DNA of 64,000 nucleotides. Source: Clostridia bacterium. GTDB lineage: Bacteria; Bacillota; Clostridia; Christensenellales; Borkfalkiaceae. This document shows positions 1 through 7,450 of the stretch, piece after piece (position 1 is the first letter of the stretch; each line of letters begins with the position of its first letter). The stretch is taken from assembly GCA_017505465.1 (NCBI GenBank), contig JAFVPE010000033.1, forward strand, positions 1 to 64,000, written 5' to 3'. Below the pieces are notes generated by a model. It was not told the DNA's origin. It was given only the letters and a program-made list of their open reading frames with translations, and searched no databases. The position numbers were made by a program, and so were the translations under genes.

Positions 1-31
1 ACCTCGCCCCAAAGAATATTTACTTTCCTAT

Positions 32-61
32 ATTATAGTGAAAAAAGCTGCCCCCTGTCAA
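32..61 (-). promoter_or_regulatory. Sigma-A promoter overlapping a terminator, firing out of the window
   Basis: Minus strand reads TTGACA (61-56), an 18-nt gap, then TATAAT (37-32). The -35 box lies inside an arm of the terminator at 41-77, and the -10 box follows its T-tract. It would drive a gene to the left of the window. Both boxes are perfect; promoter activity is inferred. Confidence 0.55.
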
Positions 62-77
62 CCGTTTGACAGGGGGC
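41..77 (-). terminator. Rho-independent terminator of the two-component operon
   Basis: A perfect 12-bp stem (50-61 with 66-77) with a 4-nt loop is followed on the minus strand by AGCTTTTTT. It ends the response regulator, kinase and membrane protein operon. Confidence 0.85.
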
Positions 78-104
78 GAACACATTTTTATATTTTATGC
101 GATA

Positions 105-1175
105 CTATTGTATAACAATCTTGAAGAAGAAAAGCACCACTGCCGCTACGCAAGCTACCCAGCCGATCACCGCCGCAAGGTTTGACAACGTACCCGTCGG
201 CATTTTCCCCGTTTGAACGGCCTTACCCTTCATCTTATCTTCCTTGAACGTTGCAAGCCAAACGAGCATAAGCACGGGCACTGCTACAATCGCCCCGATA
301 ATAATCGAAAATACTCCGTATTTGGGATCCCATTTCCAATCGGGAAGCCAAGCCTTGAAGAAGGACATCACCCAAAGCGCAAAATTGAAAAGCAGCGCAA
401 TCACCATTTGCATGCGGGAAATTTTCACCTGCGCCATTACTTTATCCGTTGCCGCATTCAATCTTTCCGAGGTTTTATAGTCGGAAATGCAAGCGCCGTT
501 CACAAGATTTATGTACCCTACGTACGTTTCCCCTTCAAATATGCAGGTCGCCTTCAATACGGGAATGTAAATAAGCTCGTAAACCTCCGCGCAGGTCTCC
601 GCTTTGGCGTTTTTCGCAGGTTTGCCTTTCTTTACGGCGTTCTTAAATTCCTTTGCCGCCGTCGAGAATTTATACTTGTTTTTCTCGAATAAGACAGCGT
701 CCTCCTTCATTTTTACCGCCGTTGCACCGCCCGTGAGTACGTTGACTGCGTCCAAACTCTCTACGCCGTTGCTAAACAGCTTCATCACCTTCTTGACGTC
801 GGTGTGCTCTATCTTTTCCTTGTCCACCTTCGTCGACCAAGTATAGCGGACGTTCGCTTCTACCTGCGCAATAGGCAAATAGATTTTTTCCGTCTTGAAA
901 GCGCTATTTTCTTCAATCTTTTTCAAGAATTTTTGGTCGATTTCCTTGTATTGGAAAATCTTTTTGCGGAGCAAATTTAACGCTTGTTCTTCTTGATACT
1001 CTTCTTTCACTTGCTTGTATGCCGCAAAAGCCTTCGGTTTCTTTTCCTTGACTTCAAACGTTGCGGACAAAGCTTCCTTTTCCTTCTCTGCCGCTGTTTT
1101 TTCCTGCACAACGGGCTGCGCCGCTACAACGGGTTCTTCCTCTTTTACAGCTTCCTTCTTCTTGCTTTCTGCCAT
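105..1175 (-). CDS. Unknown membrane protein, last gene of a two-component operon
   Basis: The product has 356 residues. The start at 1175 is preceded by GGAGGA at good spacing; an upstream in-frame ATG has no such site. The first 45 residues are charged and rich in K, E and A. A soluble region of about 200 residues follows, with two segments of the type IYLPIAQVEANVRY and IYIPVLKATCIFEG. Three hydrophobic stretches near residues 260-285, 290-315 and 335-356 look like membrane helices. The Y/V-P-x-x-x-x repeats faintly resemble the domain seen in some zinc-ribbon membrane proteins, but there is no cysteine ribbon here. I do not recognise the family. It lies 27 nt after the histidine kinase gene and before the operon terminator, so a link to that signalling pair is plausible. 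Confidence 0.75.
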   Translation of the reverse strand: MAESKKKEAVKEEEPVVAAQPVVQEKTAAEKEKEALSATFEVKEKKPKAFAAYKQVKEEYQEEQALNLLRKKIFQYKEIDQKFLKKIEENSAFKTEKIYLPIAQVEANVRYTWSTKVDKEKIEHTDVKKVMKLFSNGVESLDAVNVLTGGATAVKMKEDAVLFEKNKYKFSTAAKEFKNAVKKGKPAKNAKAETCAEVYELIYIPVLKATCIFEGETYVGYINLVNGACISDYKTSERLNAATDKVMAQVKISRMQMVIALLFNFALWVMSFFKAWLPDWKWDPKYGVFSIIIGAIVAVPVLMLVWLATFKEDKMKGKAVQTGKMPTGTLSNLAAVIGWVACVAAVVLFFFKIVIQ

Positions 1176-1202
1176 TTTCAATATCCTCCATAACAACGAT
1201 GT

Positions 1203-2714
1203 TTATTTTGCGATAGGGAACACCACGTAAAAGACGCTGCCTTTCCCCACTTCGCTATCTGCCCCAAAGGGCAGTTGATGCCTTTGTAAAACTGCTTTGA
1301 CGATGGAAAGCCCCAACCCCGTACCCTGCACGGGACGTTTATGGCTTTCTTTCGAACGGTAATACCGATCCCAAATTTCGCCAAGCTCTTCGGGCTTGAT
1401 ACCCTTACCCGTATCTCGGACGGTAAAACGGAACGTCGTTTCGCTCTCTTTCTTCAAGCTTACGTACACCGTCTTATCTTCGCCCGTATAATTGACTGCG
1501 TTTCCAATCAAATTATACAACGCTTGTCCTATTTTTAACTCGTCCACGACGGCAAAAAGTCCGTCGTCGATATCCGCTTCAAACTTGTACCCCTTCATCT
1601 CTTTGAGATACGCAAAGCGTTCGAGAATCTCTTTCACACTCTTGGACAAATCCACTTTTTCCGCTTTGAGCGTTTCGATCCCCGACGTCATTTTGGAAAT
1701 ATCCAACACGTCGTTGACAAGGGAAGTCAAGCGATCCGCTTCGTCCACGATGACCTGCGCGTGCTTGTTCCGCTTTTCGGGTACGTCGCCGGAAATTTCG
1801 ATAATCATGGACGCATACGCCTTAATCATCGTCAAAGGCGTCTTAAAATCGTGCGAAACGTTGGCGATTAGTTCCTTTTGCATACGGTCTGCCTTGGAAA
1901 TCTCATCGCGTGCATAGTTTAGCGTTTCCGCTAGCTCCGTCGTTTCTTCCGCGTATTTCCCGTCGCCGTGGAAGTCCACGTTGAAATCCCCCTGCGCCAA
2001 AAGCTTTGCTTTTTCCGTCATTTCCGTGATCGGCCTTACAAGCCAACCGGAAACTGCACTAGAAACCGCAAACGAAAGCACGGCGGCAAAAATCGACATA
2101 AGCGTAAGCTGCACGCCCATTTTATTCATTGCCGTTTCCGCCAATTCAAGCGATTTCTCCACGTATAAATACACGGGCTCCGTGCCGTATATCGTCAACG
2201 TCGTGCCGTAAACGTACTCGCCGTTTCCTTCATAGGTCGCCACTTCTCCCTGTTTTTTAAGCTCCTTTTTTAACTTGACGATCTCTTTGGAAAAATCCAA
2301 CGTCTTTTGAATTTCGGGATCGTTAATGTCTACGTCGGCAGGAGGCAACGGATATTTCACTTTTCCGTTATCATCCAAAATGCAAATGTTTACGTCGTAA
2401 TTTTCTTCTAGCGTAATCAAATAGAAGCTAAAATTCTTCCCATAAACTTCGGGCGGTCCGTTTTCCACCTTCTCTTTGACGATATCGCCGCTTTGGCGTA
2501 CCAAGTGCGACGCCTCGCTCTTATACGCTTTTTCCGTAATGAAATATTGACTCAAGCCGAAAATCAAAACAATCGACAGCGCAAACACGGAAAACACAAA
2601 CCAAAAAAGGAAAAAGATGCTCACACGGTTGTTGCGATATTTCCGCAAACGGTCTTCAATGCTCGTTTTTACGGACGGTATTTTCAGTTTTTCGGGTTTA
2701 TTTTTCTTCCCCAT
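1203..2714 (-). CDS. Membrane sensor histidine kinase
   Basis: A 503-residue class I histidine kinase, partner of the OmpR-type regulator 15 nt upstream. The order is a basic cytoplasmic tail, TM1 near 31-56, an extracytoplasmic sensor of about 140 residues, TM2 near 201-226, HAMP to about 280, then the H-box NVSHDFKTPLTM with the phospho-accepting histidine at about 298. The ATPase domain has the N-box NLIGNAVNYTG, G1 DTGKGI and G2 GTGLGLSIVK. All catalytic motifs are intact. The sensor domain is not recognised, so the ligand is unknown. Kinases of this build next to PhoB-like regulators often watch the cell envelope, but nothing here proves that. Confidence 0.93.
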   Translation of the reverse strand: MGKKNKPEKLKIPSVKTSIEDRLRKYRNNRVSIFFLFWFVFSVFALSIVLIFGLSQYFITEKAYKSEASHLVRQSGDIVKEKVENGPPEVYGKNFSFYLITLEENYDVNICILDDNGKVKYPLPPADVDINDPEIQKTLDFSKEIVKLKKELKKQGEVATYEGNGEYVYGTTLTIYGTEPVYLYVEKSLELAETAMNKMGVQLTLMSIFAAVLSFAVSSAVSGWLVRPITEMTEKAKLLAQGDFNVDFHGDGKYAEETTELAETLNYARDEISKADRMQKELIANVSHDFKTPLTMIKAYASMIIEISGDVPEKRNKHAQVIVDEADRLTSLVNDVLDISKMTSGIETLKAEKVDLSKSVKEILERFAYLKEMKGYKFEADIDDGLFAVVDELKIGQALYNLIGNAVNYTGEDKTVYVSLKKESETTFRFTVRDTGKGIKPEELGEIWDRYYRSKESHKRPVQGTGLGLSIVKAVLQRHQLPFGADSEVGKGSVFYVVFPIAK

Positions 2715-2729
2715 CGTCCGTCCCTATTT

Positions 2730-3395
2730 TTATTCTTCGAATTTATAACCAAGCCCACGCAAGGTTACGATAAATTTGCGGTAGTCTTTCAAGTTCCCAC
2801 GCAGCATTTTGATGTGCGTGTCCACCGTGCGGTCGTCGCCGTAAAAATCAAACCCCCAAACGTCGTAAAGGAGCTTTTCTCGCGTGAGCGCAATCCCCTT
2901 GTTACGAACAAGATAGAAGAGTAGTTCGTATTCCTTGGGGGTAAGCTCTGCTTTCACGCCGTCCACGTATACGTTTCTGCCTGCCATATCGATTTCAAGC
3001 CCTTCGAATTTTATAATTTCATTCCCAACGGGCTTGCTCTTGCTGCGTTTGGTCACCGCTTGAATGCGCGCCATCACTTCCTTGGGAGAGAAGGGCTTGG
3101 TCACGTAATCATCCACGCCGATTTCGAAAGCAAAAAGCTTATCGTATTCTTCCCCTCTCGCCGAAAGCATAATGACGGGAATATCCTTGCTCTTTTTGAT
3201 TTCCTTCACGGCGGAAAAACCGTCTAGATGGGGCATCATGACGTCCATCAAAATAAGATCGTAATCGTTTTCACGGCAAAGCCTTACCGCTTCCATGCCG
3301 TCCGCCGCTTCATAAGCCTCGTTGCCTTCAAACTCTACGTATTCGCGCAGTACGCTGCGAATCATTTCTTCATCATCTACAATGAGAATTTTCAT
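2730..3395 (-). CDS. OmpR/PhoB-family response regulator
   Basis: The product has 221 residues. The start is set at MKILIVDDEE (3395), which follows AGGAG at correct spacing; an upstream extension looks non-coding. The receiver domain (1-120) has the acidic pair DD, the phosphorylation site in LILMDVMMP (about D51), a conserved S/A region in VIMLSARG and the lysine of VTKPF. The C-terminal half is a winged-helix DNA-binding domain ending in VTLRGLGYKFEE, typical of the family. It is the first gene of the regulator-kinase-membrane protein unit. A TTGACA box lies upstream at 3470-3465, but no good -10 sits at standard spacing (TATGCG at 16), so I do not annotate a promoter. Confidence 0.95.
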   Translation of the reverse strand: MKILIVDDEEMIRSVLREYVEFEGNEAYEAADGMEAVRLCRENDYDLILMDVMMPHLDGFSAVKEIKKSKDIPVIMLSARGEEYDKLFAFEIGVDDYVTKPFSPKEVMARIQAVTKRSKSKPVGNEIIKFEGLEIDMAGRNVYVDGVKAELTPKEYELLFYLVRNKGIALTREKLLYDVWGFDFYGDDRTVDTHIKMLRGNLKDYRKFIVTLRGLGYKFEE

Positions 3396-3561
3396 AAAAG
3401 ATCTCCTCTTTCGAATTTTTTCGAGTAAAACTCGACCATTTTCGCATATAATATACCCATATTTTGTCAATTTTAAGATATAAATAGGTGAAAGATGGGT
3501 GAAAATTCTTTAACGTATTGTATTTTAACATAAAAATGCGAAATTGTCAAGGGCATGCCTT

Positions 3562-3588
3562 AAAAAAAGACTTGGTAAACCAAGTCTT
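3562..3588 (-). terminator. Terminator after ylmC and sigG
   Basis: A 9-bp stem AAGACTTGG / CCAAGTCTT with a 4-nt loop is followed on the minus strand by a run of T. It sits just downstream of the PRC-barrel gene and closes the sporulation block. Confidence 0.85.
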
Positions 3589-3607
3589 AAAGAAAAGAAT
3601 GCGTTTT

Positions 3608-3952
3608 TCATTCAAAATCGTCAAACGAACGTTCTCTCGGCGGCGGATTATACCCACCGTATTCGCCGTTATGAGGCGAAACGGGCATACCATGTCCGTG
3701 TTTATCCCCTTTTGGCATGCGTGCAAACCCCACGTTGACAAGCACGACGTCCTCCCCGATTTTTACAATGCTTTTTAGGTCGATAAATAACTCGTTTTTC
3801 TTCCGCAAAAAACCGCGACTTCCCGGAACAACGATCCCAAGCCACCTATTTTCGGGATAGCAAAGCACGATGTCGCATACTTTCCCCAATTTTCTTCCGT
3901 CTTGCGTATTCACCACTTCTTTTGCACGAAGCTCCGAAAAACTCATTTCCAT
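3608..3952 (-). CDS. ylmC: YlmC/YmxH-type PRC-barrel sporulation protein
   Basis: A small protein of about 114 residues opening with MEMSFSELRAKEVVNTQDGR, the pattern of the YlmC/YmxH PRC-barrel family found in spore formers. The PRC-barrel core covers roughly residues 3-85 (GKVCDIVLCYPENRWLGIVV, then a conserved acidic strand). The C-terminal tail is low in complexity, rich in G, H and P. The start at 3952 follows GAGGG; the ATG at 3946 is also possible. It lies directly after sigG, as in several Clostridia. An imperfect stem (about 3961-3994) separates the two genes and could modulate read-through. The molecular role of the family is not settled. Confidence 0.75.
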   Translation of the reverse strand: MEMSFSELRAKEVVNTQDGRKLGKVCDIVLCYPENRWLGIVVPGSRGFLRKKNELFIDLKSIVKIGEDVVLVNVGFARMPKGDKHGHGMPVSPHNGEYGGYNPPPRERSFDDFE

Positions 3953-4018
3953 AAAACGCCCTCGCAAATACAGATTATTACAGTATATGCGAGAGCGTTC
4001 CGTTTTGTGCCTATCGAA

Positions 4019-4786
4019 TTAAGATATATTCAAGCGAATGTTGTTGATGGCGTTTTTCTCTAAACGAGAAACCTGCGCCTGCGAAATACCCACCTCTTCG
4101 GAAATTTCCGTTTGCGTTTTCCCTTCAAAATAGCGCAAGAATAAGATTTTTCTTTCCCGTTCGCCGAGTTTCCCCATTGCTTCGGAAAGAGCAACGTGCT
4201 CCGTCCAAATCTCGTCCGTATTCTTTTCGTCGCAAAGTTGATCCATGAGGAGTAGGGTATCCCCCGACTTATTATACACAGGCTCGAAAATAGAAATGGG
4301 ATCGGAAATTGCGTCCAATGCATACACCACTTCACGCTCGGCAACTTTGAGCTCCTGCGCAATTTTCTCAATGGTCGCTTCTTCGTCACGGCTTTCCAAG
4401 TTTTCGCGCGCCTTTAACACTTGATACGCCATATCACGGATACTGCGCGACACACGCAAGGAATTGCCGTCGCGAAGATAACGCTTGATTTCCCCGATAA
4501 TCATCGGCACGGCATAGGTGGAAAATTTCACACCAACGTTCATATCAAAGCCGTCAATCGCTTTGATAAGCCCCACGCACCCTACTTGAAAGACGTCGTC
4601 CGCGCCGAGATTTTTAATGCGGAAGCGTTTCACTAGAGATAGCACGAGCCGCATATTCCCAACAATGAAGGCTTCGCGCGCCTTTTTATCGCCTGCTTTT
4701 AGGCGCTTCATCAATTCGTCGCTTTCCTTGGCGGTAAGCTTGGGCAAACCCGAAGTATCCACGCCGCAAATTTCCACTTTTTGCAT
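4019..4786 (-). CDS. sigG: RNA polymerase sporulation sigma factor SigG
   Basis: A 255-residue sigma-70 family factor. The N-terminus reads KVEICGVDTSGLPKL, the hallmark of forespore sigma-G. Region 2 includes FQVGCVGLIKAIDGFD and VKFSTYAVPMIIGEIKRYLRD. Region 4 ends with the helix-turn-helix GISQAQVSRLEKNAI. In spore formers it drives late gene expression in the forespore. It is preceded by TAGGAGGAAAG at ideal spacing and lies 116 nt downstream of sigE, so read-through from the spoIIGA-sigE transcript is possible. In Bacillus this gene also has a sigma-F promoter; I could not pick a convincing one here. Confidence 0.95.
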   Translation of the reverse strand: MQKVEICGVDTSGLPKLTAKESDELMKRLKAGDKKAREAFIVGNMRLVLSLVKRFRIKNLGADDVFQVGCVGLIKAIDGFDMNVGVKFSTYAVPMIIGEIKRYLRDGNSLRVSRSIRDMAYQVLKARENLESRDEEATIEKIAQELKVAEREVVYALDAISDPISIFEPVYNKSGDTLLLMDQLCDEKNTDEIWTEHVALSEAMGKLGERERKILFLRYFEGKTQTEISEEVGISQAQVSRLEKNAINNIRLNIS

Positions 4787-4861
4787 ACTTCTTTCCTCCT
4801 ATGTAGCCCGTGCGAAAAGAAAGCAAATAAAGCGGCTTCTTTAAGATAAAAAACAAAAGAC

Positions 4862-4881
4862 GGGGGCAGGTACGAGTTGAG
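4862..4881 (+). repeat. Copy A of the GGGGCAGGTAYG interspersed motif (plus strand)
   Basis: GGGGGCAGGTACGAGTTGAG lies between sigE and sigG. It is the only copy seen on the plus strand and one of three outside coding sequence. Confidence 0.7.
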
Positions 4882-4902
4882 TATGCGCAACCTAATTACT
4901 TT

Positions 4903-5616
4903 TTATTCCATTTTTGCGATTTCTTTCTTCAAACGAAGTATGATTTTCTTTTCCAATCTCGATATGTAGCTTTGCGAAATGCCAAGCAAATCCGCTACGT
5001 CCTTTTGCGTCATTTCTTCGCCGCCGCCAAGCCCAAACCGCAAGAACATAATTTTACGCTCCCGTTCGGAAAGCTTTTTGAGCGCTTCTTTAAGCTGCTC
5101 CTTTTCCGCGTTCGTTTCAATGTCCCCGTAAACGCTGTCTGCCGAAGTGCCAAGTACGTCGGACAAAAGCAGCTCGTTCCCTTCAAAATCGGTGTTGAGC
5201 GGCTCGTCGAAGGACACTTCGCTCTTTAAGCGAGCCGTTCGGCGCAAATACATCAAAATTTCATTTTCTACACATCGTGAAGCATACGTAGCAAGCTTGA
5301 TATTCTTGTCCGTCTTGAAGGAGTTGATTGCCTTGATAAGCCCGATCGTCCCAATAGAAATCAAATCGTCGTTGTCCACGCCCGTATTGTCAAACTTTCG
5401 TGCGATATACACTACAAGGCGCAAATTGTGTTGTATGAGCATCGCCTTTGCCCACTCCTTTTCCCCGTCCTCTTCCATCTTTTTAAGCATCTCGCTTTCC
5501 TCTTCCAAAGACAAAGGCAAGGGAAGAGCTTCGCCGTTCCCGCAAACGTAATCCACCGTTTCCTTGTCCGAAAATATCTTTTGTAAAAAAATGCGCAATA
5601 CTTCTTTCATCTTCAT
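4903..5616 (-). CDS. sigE: RNA polymerase sporulation sigma factor SigE (pro-form)
   Basis: A 237-residue sigma-E, the early mother-cell sigma factor. Residues 1-27 form a hydrophobic, basic pro-sequence ([15 protein letters not shown]), which in this family tethers the inactive form to the membrane until SpoIIGA cleaves it. Then follow [13 protein letters not shown], region 2 ([28 protein letters not shown] is matched over its length), [10 protein letters not shown] and a region 4 helix-turn-helix [14 protein letters not shown]. The start at 5616 follows AGAGGGATAAGC. Only 2 nt separate it from spoIIGA, so protease and substrate are co-expressed, as in Bacillus spoIIG. Confidence 0.96.
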   Translation of the reverse strand: MKMKEVLRIFLQKIFSDKETVDYVCGNGEALPLPLSLEEESEMLKKMEEDGEKEWAKAMLIQHNLRLVVYIARKFDNTGVDNDDLISIGTIGLIKAINSFKTDKNIKLATYASRCVENEILMYLRRTARLKSEVSFDEPLNTDFEGNELLLSDVLGTSADSVYGDIETNAEKEQLKEALKKLSERERKIMFLRFGLGGGEEMTQKDVADLLGISQSYISRLEKKIILRLKKEIAKME

Positions 5617-5618
5617 GC

Positions 5619-6422
5619 TTATCCCTCTACAATACTTGCATTTAACAGGAGCTTGTATTCCCGTGATATTATATTTTGTCCTATGGCAAAATATGTATCC
5701 TTTTTCGTCGTTTTTTTGCCTGATTGCTTTACTTTTATAACCGCCTTAAATAACACGAGTGTCCTTGCCCCCGAAACGGTATGCACCGTCATTTCATCTC
5801 GTACCTGCCCCCCTCGTTCCTCTTTTTCAAAAAGCAATTCTTCCCCGAAAAGCTCATAAAATACGTCTGCGGATAAAAAGCAAACGGGCAAGCCGTTTTT
5901 TGCGGCAAGATTGCCGCTATCCAAATATCCTAAAACGTCTACACTTCTTTGTTTGTAAAGGATTTCGCACGGATAGACGTATTTATGTACCGCCTTTTTT
6001 TTGTATAAAACACCTATCAAAACAAGAGATATCACCGTAAGAATTGCAAAGCCGATCACCACGAACAAGCTATTAACCTTTGCAAAGCGCCCTGCAATCC
6101 CCGTTAATGCTCCGCCGAAAGCAAAAGTGAAAACAAAGAATAATACGCAACTCAACGCATACCTGCCCCATTCCTTTTTGGTTTTTAGCCGTTGCGTTGC
6201 CAACAAACAAAGCAACAATCCAACCGCTATTTTTAAGAGAATAAGCAGCGGCATAGGAAGCTTCAAAAGCGGAAAAAGTAAGGCGAATATAGCTCCGCAA
6301 AAGGCGGAAAGGCATATTCGCCACCATTTCATAGGCGCTCTTGCCGCCGTAAACGCAAGGAATAAAAGCGTGCCGTCAAAAAGAAAATTTTCAAGGAACG
6401 CGTACTCGATATATACCGTCAT
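5619..6422 (-). CDS. spoIIGA: Sigma-E processing peptidase SpoIIGA
   Basis: About 267 residues. The N-terminal half has five hydrophobic helices beginning [20 protein letters not shown], like Bacillus SpoIIGA. The C-terminal half is a soluble aspartic-protease-like domain with the catalytic motif GYLDSGN (roughly residues 174-180). It cleaves pro-sigma-E encoded immediately downstream. The start at 6422 is chosen by homology; a TTG at 6437 is the alternative, and neither has a clear Shine-Dalgarno. Two copies of the GGGGCAGGTAYG motif fall in this gene, in different frames, encoding GGQVR and WGRYA at poorly conserved positions. Confidence 0.88.
   Translation of the reverse strand: MTVYIEYAFLENFLFDGTLLFLAFTAARAPMKWWRICLSAFCGAIFALLFPLLKLPMPLLILLKIAVGLLLCLLATQRLKTKKEWGRYALSCVLFFVFTFAFGGALTGIAGRFAKVNSLFVVIGFAILTVISLVLIGVLYKKKAVHKYVYPCEILYKQRSVDVLGYLDSGNLAAKNGLPVCFLSADVFYELFGEELLFEKEERGGQVRDEMTVHTVSGARTLVLFKAVIKVKQSGKKTTKKDTYFAIGQNIISREYKLLLNASIVEG
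5792..5813 (-). repeat. Copy B of the GGGGCAGGTAYG motif, inside spoIIGA
   Basis: Minus strand reads GGGGCAGGTACGAGATGAA. It is read as G-Q-V-R by the gene, a frame different from copy C in the same gene. Confidence 0.65.
6151..6169 (-). repeat. Copy C of the GGGGCAGGTAYG motif, inside spoIIGA
   Basis: Minus strand reads GGGGCAGGTATGCGTTGAG, the fullest match to the consensus. It is read as G-R-Y-A-L between membrane segments. Confidence 0.7.
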
Positions 6423-6428
6423 AAATCC

Positions 6429-6493
6429 ATTGTACAATATCCCATGGACAAAAGAAAAACACCTTTTGTAAAAAAGGTGTTTCTTCTGTCGAA
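6429..6493 (-). promoter_or_regulatory. Candidate Spo0A-controlled spoIIGA promoter
   Basis: TGTCGAA, a perfect match to the core of the Spo0A box, is at 6487-6493. TACAAT, a possible -10, is on the minus strand at 6434-6429, only 6 nt before the ATG of spoIIGA. No good -35 is present at 17 nt, as expected of Spo0A-activated spoIIG promoters. A 7-mer can occur by chance, so this stays a candidate. Confidence 0.4.
6457..6482 (-). terminator. Terminator after yraN
   Basis: Stem AAACACCTTTT / AAAAGGTGTTT with a short loop, followed on the minus strand by TTCTTTTG. It separates the rbgA-rnhB-yraN unit from spoIIGA. Confidence 0.8.
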
Positions 6494-6494
6494 A

Positions 6495-6854
6495 TTAAAA
6501 TGCGTTTTTGATGTATTCAATTTTACCGTCGGCGTACACTTCCGCAACGTCGAAACGAGCGTTGGGTTCTTCGCCGCATTGCAGCCAATAACACTTGGCG
6601 ATTTGGTAATAACGGCGTTGTTTTTCCGTTCCCACCGCTTCCTTGGGCGTACCGAACTTGTCCCCCGATCGAGTTTTTACTTCAACGAAAGCAAGCTCGT
6701 CGCCGTCCTGCACGATAAGATCGGCTTCCCCAAACGGCGTGCGGTAATTCCGCTGTAAAATCTTGCAGCCCTGCTTTTTAAGATAGGCTTCGACGAGCTT
6801 TTCGCCCTTGCGGCCTAAAACTTTTTTGTGAACGTCCTGCGGTGAATCGGGCAT
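6495..6854 (-). CDS. YraN/UPF0102 nuclease-fold protein
   Basis: 119 residues of the UPF0102 family, which has a restriction-endonuclease-like fold. Family marks seen: GRKGEKLVEAYLKKQGCKIL, RNYRTPFGEADLIVQDGDELAFVEVKTRS (the E-x-D...E-x-K core) and a C-terminal RFDVAEV strand. The start at 6854 follows AAGGAG and lies inside the end of rnhB, giving a 40-nt overlap and likely translational coupling. The pairing with rnhB is very common in bacteria. Its biochemical role is unproven; a job in DNA processing is inferred from the fold. Confidence 0.92.
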   Translation of the reverse strand: MPDSPQDVHKKVLGRKGEKLVEAYLKKQGCKILQRNYRTPFGEADLIVQDGDELAFVEVKTRSGDKFGTPKEAVGTEKQRRYYQIAKCYWLQCGEEPNARFDVAEVYADGKIEYIKNAF

Positions 6855-7438
6855 AAGCCGTGCTCCTTTATTCCTTGAATGTGTGCCGCCGTGCCGTAGC
6901 CCATATTCTTTTCAAACGCGTAATGGGGATAGAGCTTTGCATACTCCACCATCAAATTGTCACGGTAGACTTTGGCAATAATGCTCGCCGCGCCGATAGA
7001 ATAAGACAAGGCGTCCCCGTGGATAACGCTATGCTGCTTGTGCGCAATATTGATCGTCATATTGCCGTCCGTAAGCACGACGTCGGGCTGCTTTTCAAGC
7101 GTTTCTATCGCACGTTTCATACCGAGCTTGGTCGCTTCCAAAATATTGATTTCGTCAATATCCTTTTCGCTCACTTCGACAATGGTATATGCAAGCGCGC
7201 GCTTTTTAATCTCTTCCGCTAGCTGTTCACGCTTTTTTGCGGAAAGCTTTTTGCTATCGTCCACGCCGACGATAATACTTTCTTCATCAAGGGGCATAAT
7301 GACCGCCGCACAAACGACGGGACCTGCCAAAGGACCTCTGCCCACCTCGTCTACGCCTGCAATTAGCGTGTAGCCCTGCGCCTGCAAAGCACGCTCGTAT
7401 TGCAATTTTTCTTCTGCATTCCAAATCTTTTTCGCCAT
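6815..7438 (-). CDS. rnhB: Ribonuclease HII
   Basis: 207 residues. It removes RNA from RNA-DNA hybrids and single ribonucleotides from DNA. Seen: the catalytic start AGVDEVGRGPLAGPVVCAAV with the D-E pair near residues 30-31, the second acid in VVLTDGN, and SIIAKVYRD with its catalytic aspartate. The C-terminus has GYGTAAHIQGIKEHGLCPIHR. Length is standard. It sits between rbgA and yraN in one tight minus-strand run with a 12-nt gap upstream. Confidence 0.96.
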   Translation of the reverse strand: MAKKIWNAEEKLQYERALQAQGYTLIAGVDEVGRGPLAGPVVCAAVIMPLDEESIIVGVDDSKKLSAKKREQLAEEIKKRALAYTIVEVSEKDIDEINILEATKLGMKRAIETLEKQPDVVLTDGNMTINIAHKQHSVIHGDALSYSIGAASIIAKVYRDNLMVEYAKLYPHYAFEKNMGYGTAAHIQGIKEHGLCPIHRRTFTKKF

Positions 7439-7450
7439 AGTTTTCCCTAC

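Noticed and set aside
4787..4902. Sigma-F or sigma-E promoter for sigG
   Set aside because: Partial matches (CATACT with a distant ATA) were too weak to separate from chance.
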